DNA of 64,000 nucleotides. Source: Novosphingobium lindaniclasticum LE124 (lineage in GTDB: Bacteria; Pseudomonadota; Alphaproteobacteria; Sphingomonadales; Sphingomonadaceae). The position numbers and the translations under genes are program-made. How positions within the stretch are numbered: position 1 is the first letter of the stretch; the number at the start of each line of letters is the position of its first letter. The notes under the pieces were generated by a model. It saw only the letters and a program-made list of their open reading frames with translations, searched no databases and was not told where the DNA came from. The DNA lies in assembly GCF_000445125.1 (NCBI RefSeq), contig NZ_ATHL01000076.1:1-64000 (forward strand), written 5' to 3'. This document shows, piece after piece, positions 26,181 through 34,300 of this stretch.

Positions 26181-27755
26181 TCACCGGCTTTCGCCGGGCG
26201 CGACGCGATAGATGCGGCCGTCGGCGAACGTACCGGCGGGGACGAGCGTGAGTTCGCGCAGGAGGCGCGCCTCGCTGGCGAGATAGAAGCGCCAGTCGAT
26301 CCGATCGAGCGTGACGAGGTAGACCGGCACGCCCGCGTCCGCCTGTGCCTGCATTCGCGCGATCTGCGCTTCCGGCGGGTTGTCGGGATCGGGCCGATTG
26401 GTGCGAAGCAGGCGTTCCTGCGGGGTGATCTGCGCCGGACGGTCGGTCAGCAGGGCCAGCGCGTCCGCGCCGTTGGAATAGAGCGCGGCCTTCGCCGGAA
26501 GGGCTTTCACCGCCGCGATCGTGGGCGAAGCCCGCCAGTCCCGGCTCAGGAACCCGGTGCCTTCGCGGAACATCTGGTGCGTCCGGGCGGCCGTGCGCAC
26601 GGTGTGTCCCAGCAGGACCAGCGCGGCCAGGGCGGCGAGAGCGAGCCAGACGGTCCTGAGGCCGCTCGGCCGGCCCAGTCCGCTCGCCTGCGTCGCGACC
26701 ATCATGACCAGCACGACGTAGGCGGGGAAGCCGTATCGCCCGACGAACTGGAGGTTCGCTTCCAGCGCCGTCGAGAGCCAGACGAAGGCAAGGTAGCCGA
26801 CGAAGAACAGGCCCAGCATCAGCGAGAAGGCTATGCGCAGTTCACACGAGAGATCGAGGCGTGCCCGGCGCCAGGCGGCCAGCTGTCGCAGGAACTGCCA
26901 CCCGCCGAAGCCGAGAACGGCAAGCAGCAGGGCCAGGCGGATCGACAGCGGCACGGCGTCTGGCAGGATCCAGGCCGCCGTGGTCTTGAGGTTCGCCCAC
27001 CACTGCGCCGCGCCCATGTTGCCGTAGAACTGCAACTCGCGTCCGATCGAATGGCCGACAGTGAGAGTGCTCACCGCCACCCAGCCGAAGAACAGCGCCG
27101 CTCCGGGAAGGGCCAGCACCGCGCTGTCGGCGATCCGGCGCGAGAGGGAGACGCGCGCGTCGGTCAGGATGACCAGAACGATGGCGGCACCGAGCGGCGG
27201 GGCCGTGAACCGCGTAAGCGTCGCCATGCCCAGCATCAGCGAGGCCAGGAGCAGGTCGCGCCGCATGCCGCGCGCAAAGTAGTCGAGAGCGAACCAGAGC
27301 GTCAGCAGCACGAAGGTGATGAAAGGCGGCTCTGAAATCACGGCTGCGTGGAGAGACACGAACTGCGGCGCCAGCGCGACGAGCGCGGTGCCCACGACGG
27401 CATGGCGCCAGTCTCCCGAGGCCCGCCGCACCAACGCGAAGACCAGGGCGACGTTGGCACAGAGCGTCACAATGCCCCAGGCGAAGGCGGCGGTCAGCAG
27501 CGGAACGCCCCAGGCATGCGGCAGGACCAGCATCCAGTGATAGACCGGCGCATCGTAAGGGATCGGGCTGATCCCCATATAGCGGGTGCTGTCCGGCCAA
27601 ACCGTCATGCCGACATGACTGTTGAGCCGGTACAGGATCAGCGAGACGGCCATGAGCAGGGCACAGGCGATAGTTCCGCCGGCCTCGGCACGGTGGATGC
27701 GCCGGGGGGCGGCGAAGGTGGCGGCAGGGATAAACCTCTCGGCGGGGGTGGCCAT
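26181..27755 (-). CDS. GT-C-type integral membrane glycosyltransferase (ArnT/PMT-like)
   Basis: 524 residues, ATG at 27755, four bases after the aminotransferase stop. About 10-12 membrane helices. An acidic residue (D55 in TVWPDSTRY) sits in the first extracytoplasmic loop, where GT-C enzymes keep their catalytic Asp/Glu. Further markers are YHWMLVLPHAWG, FALDYFARGMRRDL and GMATLTRFTAPPLGAA, and a soluble C-terminal domain lies after ~residue 410 (RDWRASPTIAAVKALPA). GT-C enzymes move a sugar from a polyprenyl-phosphate donor to a lipid, glycan or protein at the periplasmic face. The adjacent UbiA/HAD genes could make such a donor. The acceptor is unknown. Confidence 0.78.
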   Translation of the reverse strand: MATPAERFIPAATFAAPRRIHRAEAGGTIACALLMAVSLILYRLNSHVGMTVWPDSTRYMGISPIPYDAPVYHWMLVLPHAWGVPLLTAAFAWGIVTLCANVALVFALVRRASGDWRHAVVGTALVALAPQFVSLHAAVISEPPFITFVLLTLWFALDYFARGMRRDLLLASLMLGMATLTRFTAPPLGAAIVLVILTDARVSLSRRIADSAVLALPGAALFFGWVAVSTLTVGHSIGRELQFYGNMGAAQWWANLKTTAAWILPDAVPLSIRLALLLAVLGFGGWQFLRQLAAWRRARLDLSCELRIAFSLMLGLFFVGYLAFVWLSTALEANLQFVGRYGFPAYVVLVMMVATQASGLGRPSGLRTVWLALAALAALVLLGHTVRTAARTHQMFREGTGFLSRDWRASPTIAAVKALPAKAALYSNGADALALLTDRPAQITPQERLLRTNRPDPDNPPEAQIARMQAQADAGVPVYLVTLDRIDWRFYLASEARLLRELTLVPAGTFADGRIYRVAPGESR

Positions 27756-27759
27756 GCGT

Positions 27760-29232
27760 TCAGCCCAGCACGCGCTTGATGTTCTTGACCACGAAGCGCA
27801 CGGTGGCGTCGGCGATGCCGCGTCCCAGCACATCGTCCAGCGCGTCGAGAAGCCGGACGATCTGGTCTTCGTTGACGACATAGGGCGGCATGAAGTGCAG
27901 GAGATCGCGCGCGCCGGGCTGGAAATGGACGAGAATGCCGTGCCGCTCGTAAAGCTCACGGGCCATCGCGCCGATCAGCACGGTCTGGTACGTGACGAAC
28001 AGCGGGTTGGTGCGAATGTCCATCGCCTTTTCAGCGAGTTGCTGCCCGAAGTTCAGCTCGATCGCCTGGAAGCAGCCCTCGCCGCGCACCGAAACGATCT
28101 TGCGCGGGTACTTCTCCTGCAGTTTCTCAAGTCCATCCCGCAAGTAGTTGCCCATGACGGCGGCGCGCTCGATCAGGCGCTCGTCCTGAAGCACGTTGAG
28201 CGTCTCGATCCCCACCGCGCAAGTTTCGCCCATGCCGCTGAAGCTGGAGCTGTGGAGGTTGCAGTCGTTCTTGTTGCCATAGGCTCTGTCGAACAAGGTC
28301 TGCGACGTGACCATCGCTCCCAGTTCCCGCTTGCCGCCGCCCAGCGTCTTGGCAAGTGTCACCACATCGGGGACGACATCCTCGTGCTGGAAGGCGCAGA
28401 ACTTGCCCGTGCGGCCCATGCCCACCTTCACTTCGTCGAAGATCGTGAGAATGTCGTTTTCCCGGCAGACTCTGGCGAACTCCGTCAGAAAGCCTGCACG
28501 GGGGACATGGCAGGAGGTGCCGCGGATGGTCTCGACGATGCCGGCGATGATGTTGTTGCCCTTATCGCCGGTCTCGCGGGCGATGACGTCCCGGACCGAG
28601 GCGATATCCCCGTAAGTCGCGAAAACCACGTTCTCCTTGGGGACGCCCATGATGAAGCCGCTCTGCACGTCGGTTGCCGTGGTGAGGGAAAGCGGCCCGT
28701 GGGTCTTGCCGTGGAATGCGCCCTTGAAGCAGAGGAACTTGGTCTTGCCCTTGGGCGTCTGCACCCGTTCGCAGATCTTCATCGCCGCTTCGTTGGCTTC
28801 GGTTCCGGATACCGCCAGAAACGAGACGTTGAGCGGCTTGGGCAGGAAGCGCGAGATATTGTACGCCAGCGCTCCTTGCAGCTTGTGCGGGGCGATCTTG
28901 ATGCAGTCCAGCACCTTGCGTTCGTGGCACAGGCGTTCGGCGCCGATGATGCGGGGATGGTTGTGCCCCAGCCCGAGCACCCCGAAGCCGCCCGAGTAGT
29001 CGAGGATCCTGCGGCCGTCCCGCAGCACGATCTCCACGCCCTGGGCGCTCTCGATATCCATCTGTGCCAGGCCCAGGATATCGAACACCTGGAGCATGTA
29101 CCGGTTGAGGTGCGCGGAATAGAGTCCCATCGCGCTTTCGGTATCGAGCGCGAGGCTTTGCTCCAGGGTCAGCAGTTCGCGGTTCTGCCGGTCTTCGCGC
29201 CTGGGAGCATCGATTTTCGCAAGTGCCGTCAC
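27760..29232 (-). CDS. Class III PLP-dependent aminotransferase
   Basis: 490 residues, GTG start at 29232 with AAGGAAA upstream. Fold type I class III markers: VSGTEANEAAMKIC (phosphate loop), FKGAFHGKTHG, IFDEVKVGMGRTG with D266/E267, and the Schiff-base lysine K295 in TLAKTLGGGKRELGA. The usual DEVQTG is DEVKVG here, with Lys instead of Gln. The N-terminal 60 residues are longer than in acetylornithine aminotransferases. It is the first gene of the minus-strand operon. In aminoglycoside pathways class III aminotransferases work after GMC-type dehydrogenases to aminate an oxidised sugar carbon. HpnO-like hopanoid aminotransferase is an alternative. Substrate unproven. Confidence 0.88.
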   Translation of the reverse strand: MTALAKIDAPRREDRQNRELLTLEQSLALDTESAMGLYSAHLNRYMLQVFDILGLAQMDIESAQGVEIVLRDGRRILDYSGGFGVLGLGHNHPRIIGAERLCHERKVLDCIKIAPHKLQGALAYNISRFLPKPLNVSFLAVSGTEANEAAMKICERVQTPKGKTKFLCFKGAFHGKTHGPLSLTTATDVQSGFIMGVPKENVVFATYGDIASVRDVIARETGDKGNNIIAGIVETIRGTSCHVPRAGFLTEFARVCRENDILTIFDEVKVGMGRTGKFCAFQHEDVVPDVVTLAKTLGGGKRELGAMVTSQTLFDRAYGNKNDCNLHSSSFSGMGETCAVGIETLNVLQDERLIERAAVMGNYLRDGLEKLQEKYPRKIVSVRGEGCFQAIELNFGQQLAEKAMDIRTNPLFVTYQTVLIGAMARELYERHGILVHFQPGARDLLHFMPPYVVNEDQIVRLLDALDDVLGRGIADATVRFVVKNIKRVLG

Positions 29233-29554
29233 GCCCGTTTCCTTCTTCCAGCGGAATGAAGGAAATGTATCGCGGGGCCGGGACGCCGCGTATCTACAGG
29301 ACCATATAATACCGAATGCCCGAGTGAGCGGCCGAGCCTAGCCCCGGAGGAGCGGAACTTATACCGGCGGAGTATGCCGGAAGATCTGCGGGCGGGCCAT
29401 AAGGCTGACCTTAGCGTGTTTGTCGTCGGCTGCGATCGGTGGTTTGTCGATCCTGCGACAACAATTGCCTCGCAAGCTGCCAAGGAACCCCGTATTGGCG
29501 AGATCCGGCCCGGGGTGGGCCTGATGTAAGGGACTGGCAGGCGAAGCCGAAGAC
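29233..29554. other. Divergent promoter region between the six-gene operon and the PBP gene
   Basis: 322 bases with no convincing gene. It contains an AT-rich box (TATAAT within 29305-29320), an inverted repeat CCGGC-N7-GCCGG at 29364-29380, and a perfect TAAGG-CTGA-CCTTA repeat at 29400-29413. Either repeat could be an operator, or the first a transcribed hairpin. I cannot assign a promoter to either direction with certainty. Confidence 0.35.
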
Positions 29555-31639
29555 ATGGCCTTGACGTTGGATAACCTGGACAGCCGGTCGGAAGGCCGGC
29601 CCGATCAGGATGCGCTGCCGCACCATTCCCCGAATCAGCCGCCCCCGCCGGAGGAACCCGCCCGGAGGCGGCGTTCGCGGTGGTGGTGGCTTTCGCGTGG
29701 GCTGGCGGCCCTGCTCATGCTGCTGTTCCTGACGATCGGCTGGCTGGCGATCACGGCTCCGCTGTCGAAGTCGCTGCAGCCGATCTCGCCGCCGCAGATC
29801 ACGCTGCTGGCGGCCGACGGCACGCCGATCGCGCGCAACGGCGCCATCGTCGATGCGCCGGTCGAGGTGAAGAAGCTGCCGATCCATGTGATACAGGCGT
29901 TCATCGCCATCGAAGACCGGCGCTTCTACAGCCATTGGGGCATCGATCCGCGCGGCATCGTGCGCGCCATGTGGAGCAACGTCAGCGGCGGCAGCACCCA
30001 GGGCGGCAGCACGATCACGCAGCAGCTGGCTAAGTTCACTTTCCTGACGGCGGAGCGCAGCCTGACCCGTAAGGCGCGCGAAGTGCTGATTGCCTTCTGG
30101 CTGGAGGCCTGGCTGAGCAAGGACGAGATACTCGAACGCTATCTCTCCAACGCGTACTTCGGCGACAATGCCTATGGCCTGCGCGCGGCCGCGATGCACT
30201 ATTTCCATCGCAAGCCGGAGAGCCTGACTCCGGCCCAGTCGGCGATGCTGGCCGGGCTGATGAAGGCGCCCTCGCGCCTGGCGCCCACCAACAATTACGA
30301 TCTGGCCGAGCGGCGCATGAAGCTGGTTCTCCAGTCCATGGTGGATGCTGGCTACATGACCCCGGCGCAGGCCCGCGCCATCCGCTCGCCGCGGCTCGAC
30401 GTGCGTTCCAAGAACGATCTGCCGACCGGCACGTACTTCGCCGACTGGGCGCTGCCGCAGGCCCGCGGACTCGACGAAGCGAGCTATGCCGCGCAGACTT
30501 ACAAGACCACACTCGATTCCCGCCTCCAGGCCGCCGCCCGCCGCGCGATCGAGAACGCGCCGCTGGGCCAGGCGCAAGTCGCGCTGGTGGCCATGCGCCC
30601 GAACGGCGAAGTGGTCGCCATGGTGGGCGGCCGGGACTACGCCAAGTCTCCGTTCAACCGCGTGACCCAGGCCCGGCGTCAGCCGGGATCGACGTTCAAG
30701 CTCTTCGTCTACTTGGCCGCTCTCAAGGAAGGGTGGAAGCCGGAAGACACGATCGAGAACACGCCGTTCGAGATCGGCTACTATCGCCCTCAAAATGCGG
30801 GCGGCGCCTATTCGCGGACCATCACGCTGGCGGATGCCTTCGCCCGGTCCAGCAATGTGGCGGCCGTGCGCCTCTTTCAGAAGGTGGGCGACAAGGCGGT
30901 GATCGACATGGCCCGCAAGCTGGGCGTCACCGCGCCATTGCCGCAAGGTGATCCCAGCCTGGCGCTCGGCACGTCGAGCATGACGCTGATGGAACTGACC
31001 GCCGCCTATGCAGGTATTGCCGGCAACCGCTTCCCGGTAGCGCCGAGCGCGTTCAAGGCCAAGGAAGAGGGCTGGTTCGATGGTCTTCTGAGCGGCCGCA
31101 GCAGTCTTTCGGACGGCGTTCACGAGAACATGGAAGCCCTGCTGCGCGGTGCCGTCAACCGCGGCACCGGACGCGGCGCGCGAATCCAGGCCGCCAACTA
31201 CGGCAAGACCGGGACCAGCCAGGAAAATCGCGACGCCCTGTTCGTGGGGTATGCCAAGGATCTGGTGGTCGGCGTCTGGGTCGGCAACGACGACAACACG
31301 CCGTTGAAGGGCATTTCGGGCGGCACGATCCCGGCCCGGATATGGCGAGACTTCATGCAGCAGGCGCTTGGCGAGCGTTCCGCGCCGCGGCCGCGCGCGA
31401 TCGAGAGCCCGGATCCGCAAGGCCCCGTCCAACCGCTCGACGTTCCCGATCTCGGCGACATTCCCTTGGGGAATAGCGACTTGCGGGTGGAGAAGGGCGG
31501 GGCGGTTTTCTCCACGCAGGTCGGCGGCGCGCCGGTCGATGTACGACTGGACCAGAACGGCCTCCAGATCGATGGCCGCAAGGTGATCGAGCAGATCATG
31601 CCGTCCTCTCCCAGCGAGTCACCGCCGCCAGGGCCCTGA
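29555..31639 (+). CDS. Class A penicillin-binding protein (PBP1A-like transglycosylase/transpeptidase)
   Basis: 694 residues. A Pro/Arg-rich cytoplasmic tail and one membrane helix (about 45-67) come first. The GT51 glycosyltransferase follows, with catalytic E120 in IEDRRFYSHWGID and GGSTITQQLAK. The transpeptidase has S379 in QPGSTFKLF, S432-S433-N434 in the SxN motif (ARSSNVAAV) and K551 in YGKTGTSQ. It polymerises and cross-links peptidoglycan at the inner-membrane surface. It ends in a Pro/Ser-rich tail with a beta-rich segment (LRVEKGGAVFSTQVGG). At 694 residues it is shorter than E. coli PBP1A and lacks the OB-like insert. The ribosome site before 29555 is weak. Confidence 0.95.
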   Translation: MALTLDNLDSRSEGRPDQDALPHHSPNQPPPPEEPARRRRSRWWWLSRGLAALLMLLFLTIGWLAITAPLSKSLQPISPPQITLLAADGTPIARNGAIVDAPVEVKKLPIHVIQAFIAIEDRRFYSHWGIDPRGIVRAMWSNVSGGSTQGGSTITQQLAKFTFLTAERSLTRKAREVLIAFWLEAWLSKDEILERYLSNAYFGDNAYGLRAAAMHYFHRKPESLTPAQSAMLAGLMKAPSRLAPTNNYDLAERRMKLVLQSMVDAGYMTPAQARAIRSPRLDVRSKNDLPTGTYFADWALPQARGLDEASYAAQTYKTTLDSRLQAAARRAIENAPLGQAQVALVAMRPNGEVVAMVGGRDYAKSPFNRVTQARRQPGSTFKLFVYLAALKEGWKPEDTIENTPFEIGYYRPQNAGGAYSRTITLADAFARSSNVAAVRLFQKVGDKAVIDMARKLGVTAPLPQGDPSLALGTSSMTLMELTAAYAGIAGNRFPVAPSAFKAKEEGWFDGLLSGRSSLSDGVHENMEALLRGAVNRGTGRGARIQAANYGKTGTSQENRDALFVGYAKDLVVGVWVGNDDNTPLKGISGGTIPARIWRDFMQQALGERSAPRPRAIESPDPQGPVQPLDVPDLGDIPLGNSDLRVEKGGAVFSTQVGGAPVDVRLDQNGLQIDGRKVIEQIMPSSPSESPPPGP

Positions 31640-31721
31640 TGGGCGCGCTCCGGGCCTGCAACTGGAACGCCTGAGCGTCACCGGCATTCGGGTCGGGACC
31701 TCTGCAGGAGCCTTGCCGACC

Positions 31722-32420
31722 ATGAGCGACTTCGACCTCTACTACTGGCCCGTCCCTTTTCGCGGCGAGTTCATCCGCGCTATCCTGGCATTCTCCGGAA
31801 AAACCTGGACGGAGCATGACGCGGAAGAGATCGGCGAAATCATGGCCAGGGCTCCCGATCGGCAGGACGTCCCGTTCATGGGGCCGCCGGTGCTGGTGGA
31901 CAATTCGCAGCATTTCGCCATCGCGCAAATGCCCGCCATAGCCTTCTATCTGGCCGAGACGCTGGATCTTCTCCCGACCTCTCGCGAGAGCCGTGCCGCA
32001 ACGATCAAGGTCGTCAACGACGCCAACGACGTGATCGACGAACTCACGCTGGATGGCGGCCGTGAAATGTGGACGCAGGAGAAATGGCGGGACTTCACGC
32101 CGCGTCTCGGCCGGTGGATGGAGATCTGGGAAGCCACCGGAAGGAAGCATGGACTGGGCGAGGACGGCGGCACTCTGCTGGGCAGCGATAACCCCGGGCT
32201 GGCCGATATCGTTACCGCCGTGCTGTGGTCGACGATGAGCGAGCGCTTCGGCCGGATCCGCGAACTGCTGCACCGTTCGGCACCATGCGTGGCTTCCCTG
32301 ACGAACCGGATGATGCGGATGCCTTCGCTTGCACGTCTCTCCCGGACCTCGCGGGAGCGGTACGCAGATGCCTATTGCGGCGGCGAGATCGAGAAGTCGC
32401 TGCGGAAGGTCGCGACCTGA
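31722..32420 (+). CDS. Glutathione S-transferase family protein
   Basis: 232 residues. The ATG at 31722 is preferred, with GGAG 11 bases upstream; the in-frame TTG at 31713 sits too close to that site. The N-terminal thioredoxin-like domain starts DLYYWPVPFRGEFIRAILAFSG, shown here as spaced motif DLYYWPVPFRG and IRAILAF. Cis-Pro lies in GPPVLVD, with the QMPAIAFYLAE helix joining the domains and an all-helical C-terminal domain after ~90. The organisation is like mu/sigma-type GSTs. Substrate unknown. It stands alone between the PBP gene and a small membrane peptide on the opposite strand. Confidence 0.83.
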   Translation: MSDFDLYYWPVPFRGEFIRAILAFSGKTWTEHDAEEIGEIMARAPDRQDVPFMGPPVLVDNSQHFAIAQMPAIAFYLAETLDLLPTSRESRAATIKVVNDANDVIDELTLDGGREMWTQEKWRDFTPRLGRWMEIWEATGRKHGLGEDGGTLLGSDNPGLADIVTAVLWSTMSERFGRIRELLHRSAPCVASLTNRMMRMPSLARLSRTSRERYADAYCGGEIEKSLRKVAT

Positions 32421-32445
32421 ACCGGAGAGCGATTAAGGAACGATC

Positions 32446-32562
32446 CTAGAGCACGATCAGGGCGATGGCGATGAGCACGACCCACAGCATGGCCGCAAGG
32501 CCGGCGATCGTGAAAAGGTCGAGCTTGCGGTGCTCTTGCGGAAACGGTGTCAATCTCGTCAT
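32446..32562 (-). CDS. 38-residue single-helix membrane peptide
   Basis: ATG at 32562 preceded by AAGGAG with a 9-base spacer. The peptide is MTRLTPFPQEHRKLD followed by a clean membrane helix rich in Leu/Ala/Val/Ile ending LIVL. The charged N-terminus predicts N-in topology. It is convergent with the GST gene and lies downstream of the porin gene on the same strand (147-base gap). No family recognised. The strong ribosome site and unbroken helix argue for translation. Confidence 0.55.
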   Translation of the reverse strand: MTRLTPFPQEHRKLDLFTIAGLAAMLWVVLIAIALIVL

Positions 32563-32709
32563 GGCTGGCTGCTCCTTTCGTTGCCGCCCGGCCCGATCCC
32601 TTATCTGATCAACTGCAGAGTTTCGGTATTGTTCCGAGACCCTTCACCCTCCGGTGTTCCTCAACCCTCCTGCGCCTTGGACGAGCCGAGGCGCAGAAAG
32701 GGCATGCGG

Positions 32710-34215
32710 CTAGAAGCGATAGTTCGCCATCAGCCCGAGATAGTTGCCGTTGCGGCCACCATTGGCCTGGAACGAGTCGCTGGCGGCGAAGTAGGTTTCC
32801 CAGAGGCGGAAGGCCAGACGATCGGTCGCCTGCCATGAGGCTTCGAGGTTGAAGTCCGTGCCGATCGAGCGGCTGGAGCGATAAGGCGCGAAGCTCGATC
32901 CCGAGGGGCCGATGTAGACGCCGTCGCCCTTGCGTGCGCGCCACAGGAAGTCCGGCCCGGCCATGATGGTGATCGACGCAATGGGCTTGACCGTGATCGA
33001 GGGGTAGATGTCCATGAGGTTGGAGAAGCTGAAGAAGGCCGCCTCGCTGATCAGCGGCAGCCGGGCGGCAGCGGGGACGAACGTGCCCTGCTTGCCGTCC
33101 GCCGGGTTCCTGTCGCCGCTGAAGTAGTTCGTGCGCAGGCCCAGGCGGGGCTGCATCGGCGCATCGCCGAACGTATAGCCGCCTTCGAACATGGCGCCGA
33201 AGGCGCGGATGTCCTTGTTTATGAAGGAACCGCTCTGATAAGTGCCTTCGATGTCGATATCCCAGCGTGGGCCGCGCTTCCACAAGCGGCCGCCCCAGTT
33301 GTTGCGCTCGTCCCGGCCCACGCCTGCGGTCAGCGTGGCGCGGTCGCGCTTGAATTCGTACCAGTAGAGGTCCGTTCCGAACCCGGCGATGCGGTTGGGC
33401 GCGCTGAGATAGACGCCGTGGAAGACCTGCGCATCGTTGGGGCCGTCGTCGAAGGTGCCTGGATCGATCTGCACCGGCCTCACCGCGAAGAGATCCACCG
33501 AAAGCTTGCCCGGAAGGATATAGGTCGCGCGCAGGCCTTGGTAGGTGAAGCGCATGTTGAGTCCTTCGCGCACACCGGCCAGCTTGCCGTTGCCCAGCGG
33601 CATCTCGAAACGGCCGGGACGGAAGGTGATCTTCCCGGCCTTGCCGAGAGGCAGGGCGACGTCGACGAACGCCTGGTAGACGTCCAGCTTGTCGCGATTG
33701 GGCGGCGTGGCGAACTGCTCGCCGAATTCGCGGTTGTCGCCGAGTTCGAGATAGGCCCGCAGGTTTTCACCGACGTGAAGATCGGCCAGCAGGCGCAGGC
33801 GCGACTGGAGCGGATCGTTGTCGTCGTTGGCGCGCAGGCCCAGCGAGGAACGATGCCACCGGGTGTAGTAGGCGCGGGCTTCTCCGCCGAGCGTGAGGTA
33901 CACGTCGTCGCCCGCGATCGGGATGTGCTTGATCTTGACCAGCAGGGGATCGTCTGCAGCGGCCGGATTGGACCAGTCCTCGGTCCAGCGGATGTTCTGC
34001 GGCAGCCCGGCAGGACCGGGACGGCCGCCGGGAATGGCTTCGGCGGGGCGGGGCTGCGACCTGGCGGGGCGGACGCCCGGAGGCGCCTGGGTGGCGAGCG
34101 TACCGGTCTCGTCGGTCTTGACCGATTCCGGCGGAACCGATTGGGCGAAGGCGGGCTGGAAGGCGAAAGCGGCAGTGCCGCAGGCAAGCAGTGTCAAGGC
34201 GCGGGGGGAGCGCAT
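32710..34215 (-). CDS. Alginate-export-family outer-membrane porin
   Basis: 501 residues with a signal peptide ending near QPAFAQS, and GAGAGGA upstream of the ATG. A Pro-rich spacer is followed by an 18-strand-type barrel pattern. RWTEDWS near the N-terminus, LTLGGEARAYYTRW, QSRLRLLADLHVG, AYLELGDNREFG and FRPGRFEMPLGNGKL mark the Alginate_exp family (AlgE-like). It ends in a C-terminal aromatic (ANYRF) as outer-membrane barrels do. In sphingomonads such porins are often placed beside catabolic transporters rather than alginate genes. No alginate gene is nearby and an aromatic-acid permease lies upstream on the same strand (85-base gap), so small-molecule uptake is more likely than alginate export. 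Confidence 0.85.
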   Translation of the reverse strand: MRSPRALTLLACGTAAFAFQPAFAQSVPPESVKTDETGTLATQAPPGVRPARSQPRPAEAIPGGRPGPAGLPQNIRWTEDWSNPAAADDPLLVKIKHIPIAGDDVYLTLGGEARAYYTRWHRSSLGLRANDDNDPLQSRLRLLADLHVGENLRAYLELGDNREFGEQFATPPNRDKLDVYQAFVDVALPLGKAGKITFRPGRFEMPLGNGKLAGVREGLNMRFTYQGLRATYILPGKLSVDLFAVRPVQIDPGTFDDGPNDAQVFHGVYLSAPNRIAGFGTDLYWYEFKRDRATLTAGVGRDERNNWGGRLWKRGPRWDIDIEGTYQSGSFINKDIRAFGAMFEGGYTFGDAPMQPRLGLRTNYFSGDRNPADGKQGTFVPAAARLPLISEAAFFSFSNLMDIYPSITVKPIASITIMAGPDFLWRARKGDGVYIGPSGSSFAPYRSSRSIGTDFNLEASWQATDRLAFRLWETYFAASDSFQANGGRNGNYLGLMANYRF

Positions 34216-34300
34216 GGAAAGTCCTCTCTGGAGCGTCTTGCTATTTTAGGCGGGGACGGCGCGTGGCATGCCGCCGTCCCCGCATCTTTTTATCCCCCGC

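Noticed and set aside
26106..27335. Plus-strand 409-codon frame opposite the GT-C gene
   Set aside because: Gln/Arg/Glu-rich antisense of a hydrophobic membrane protein; no domain.
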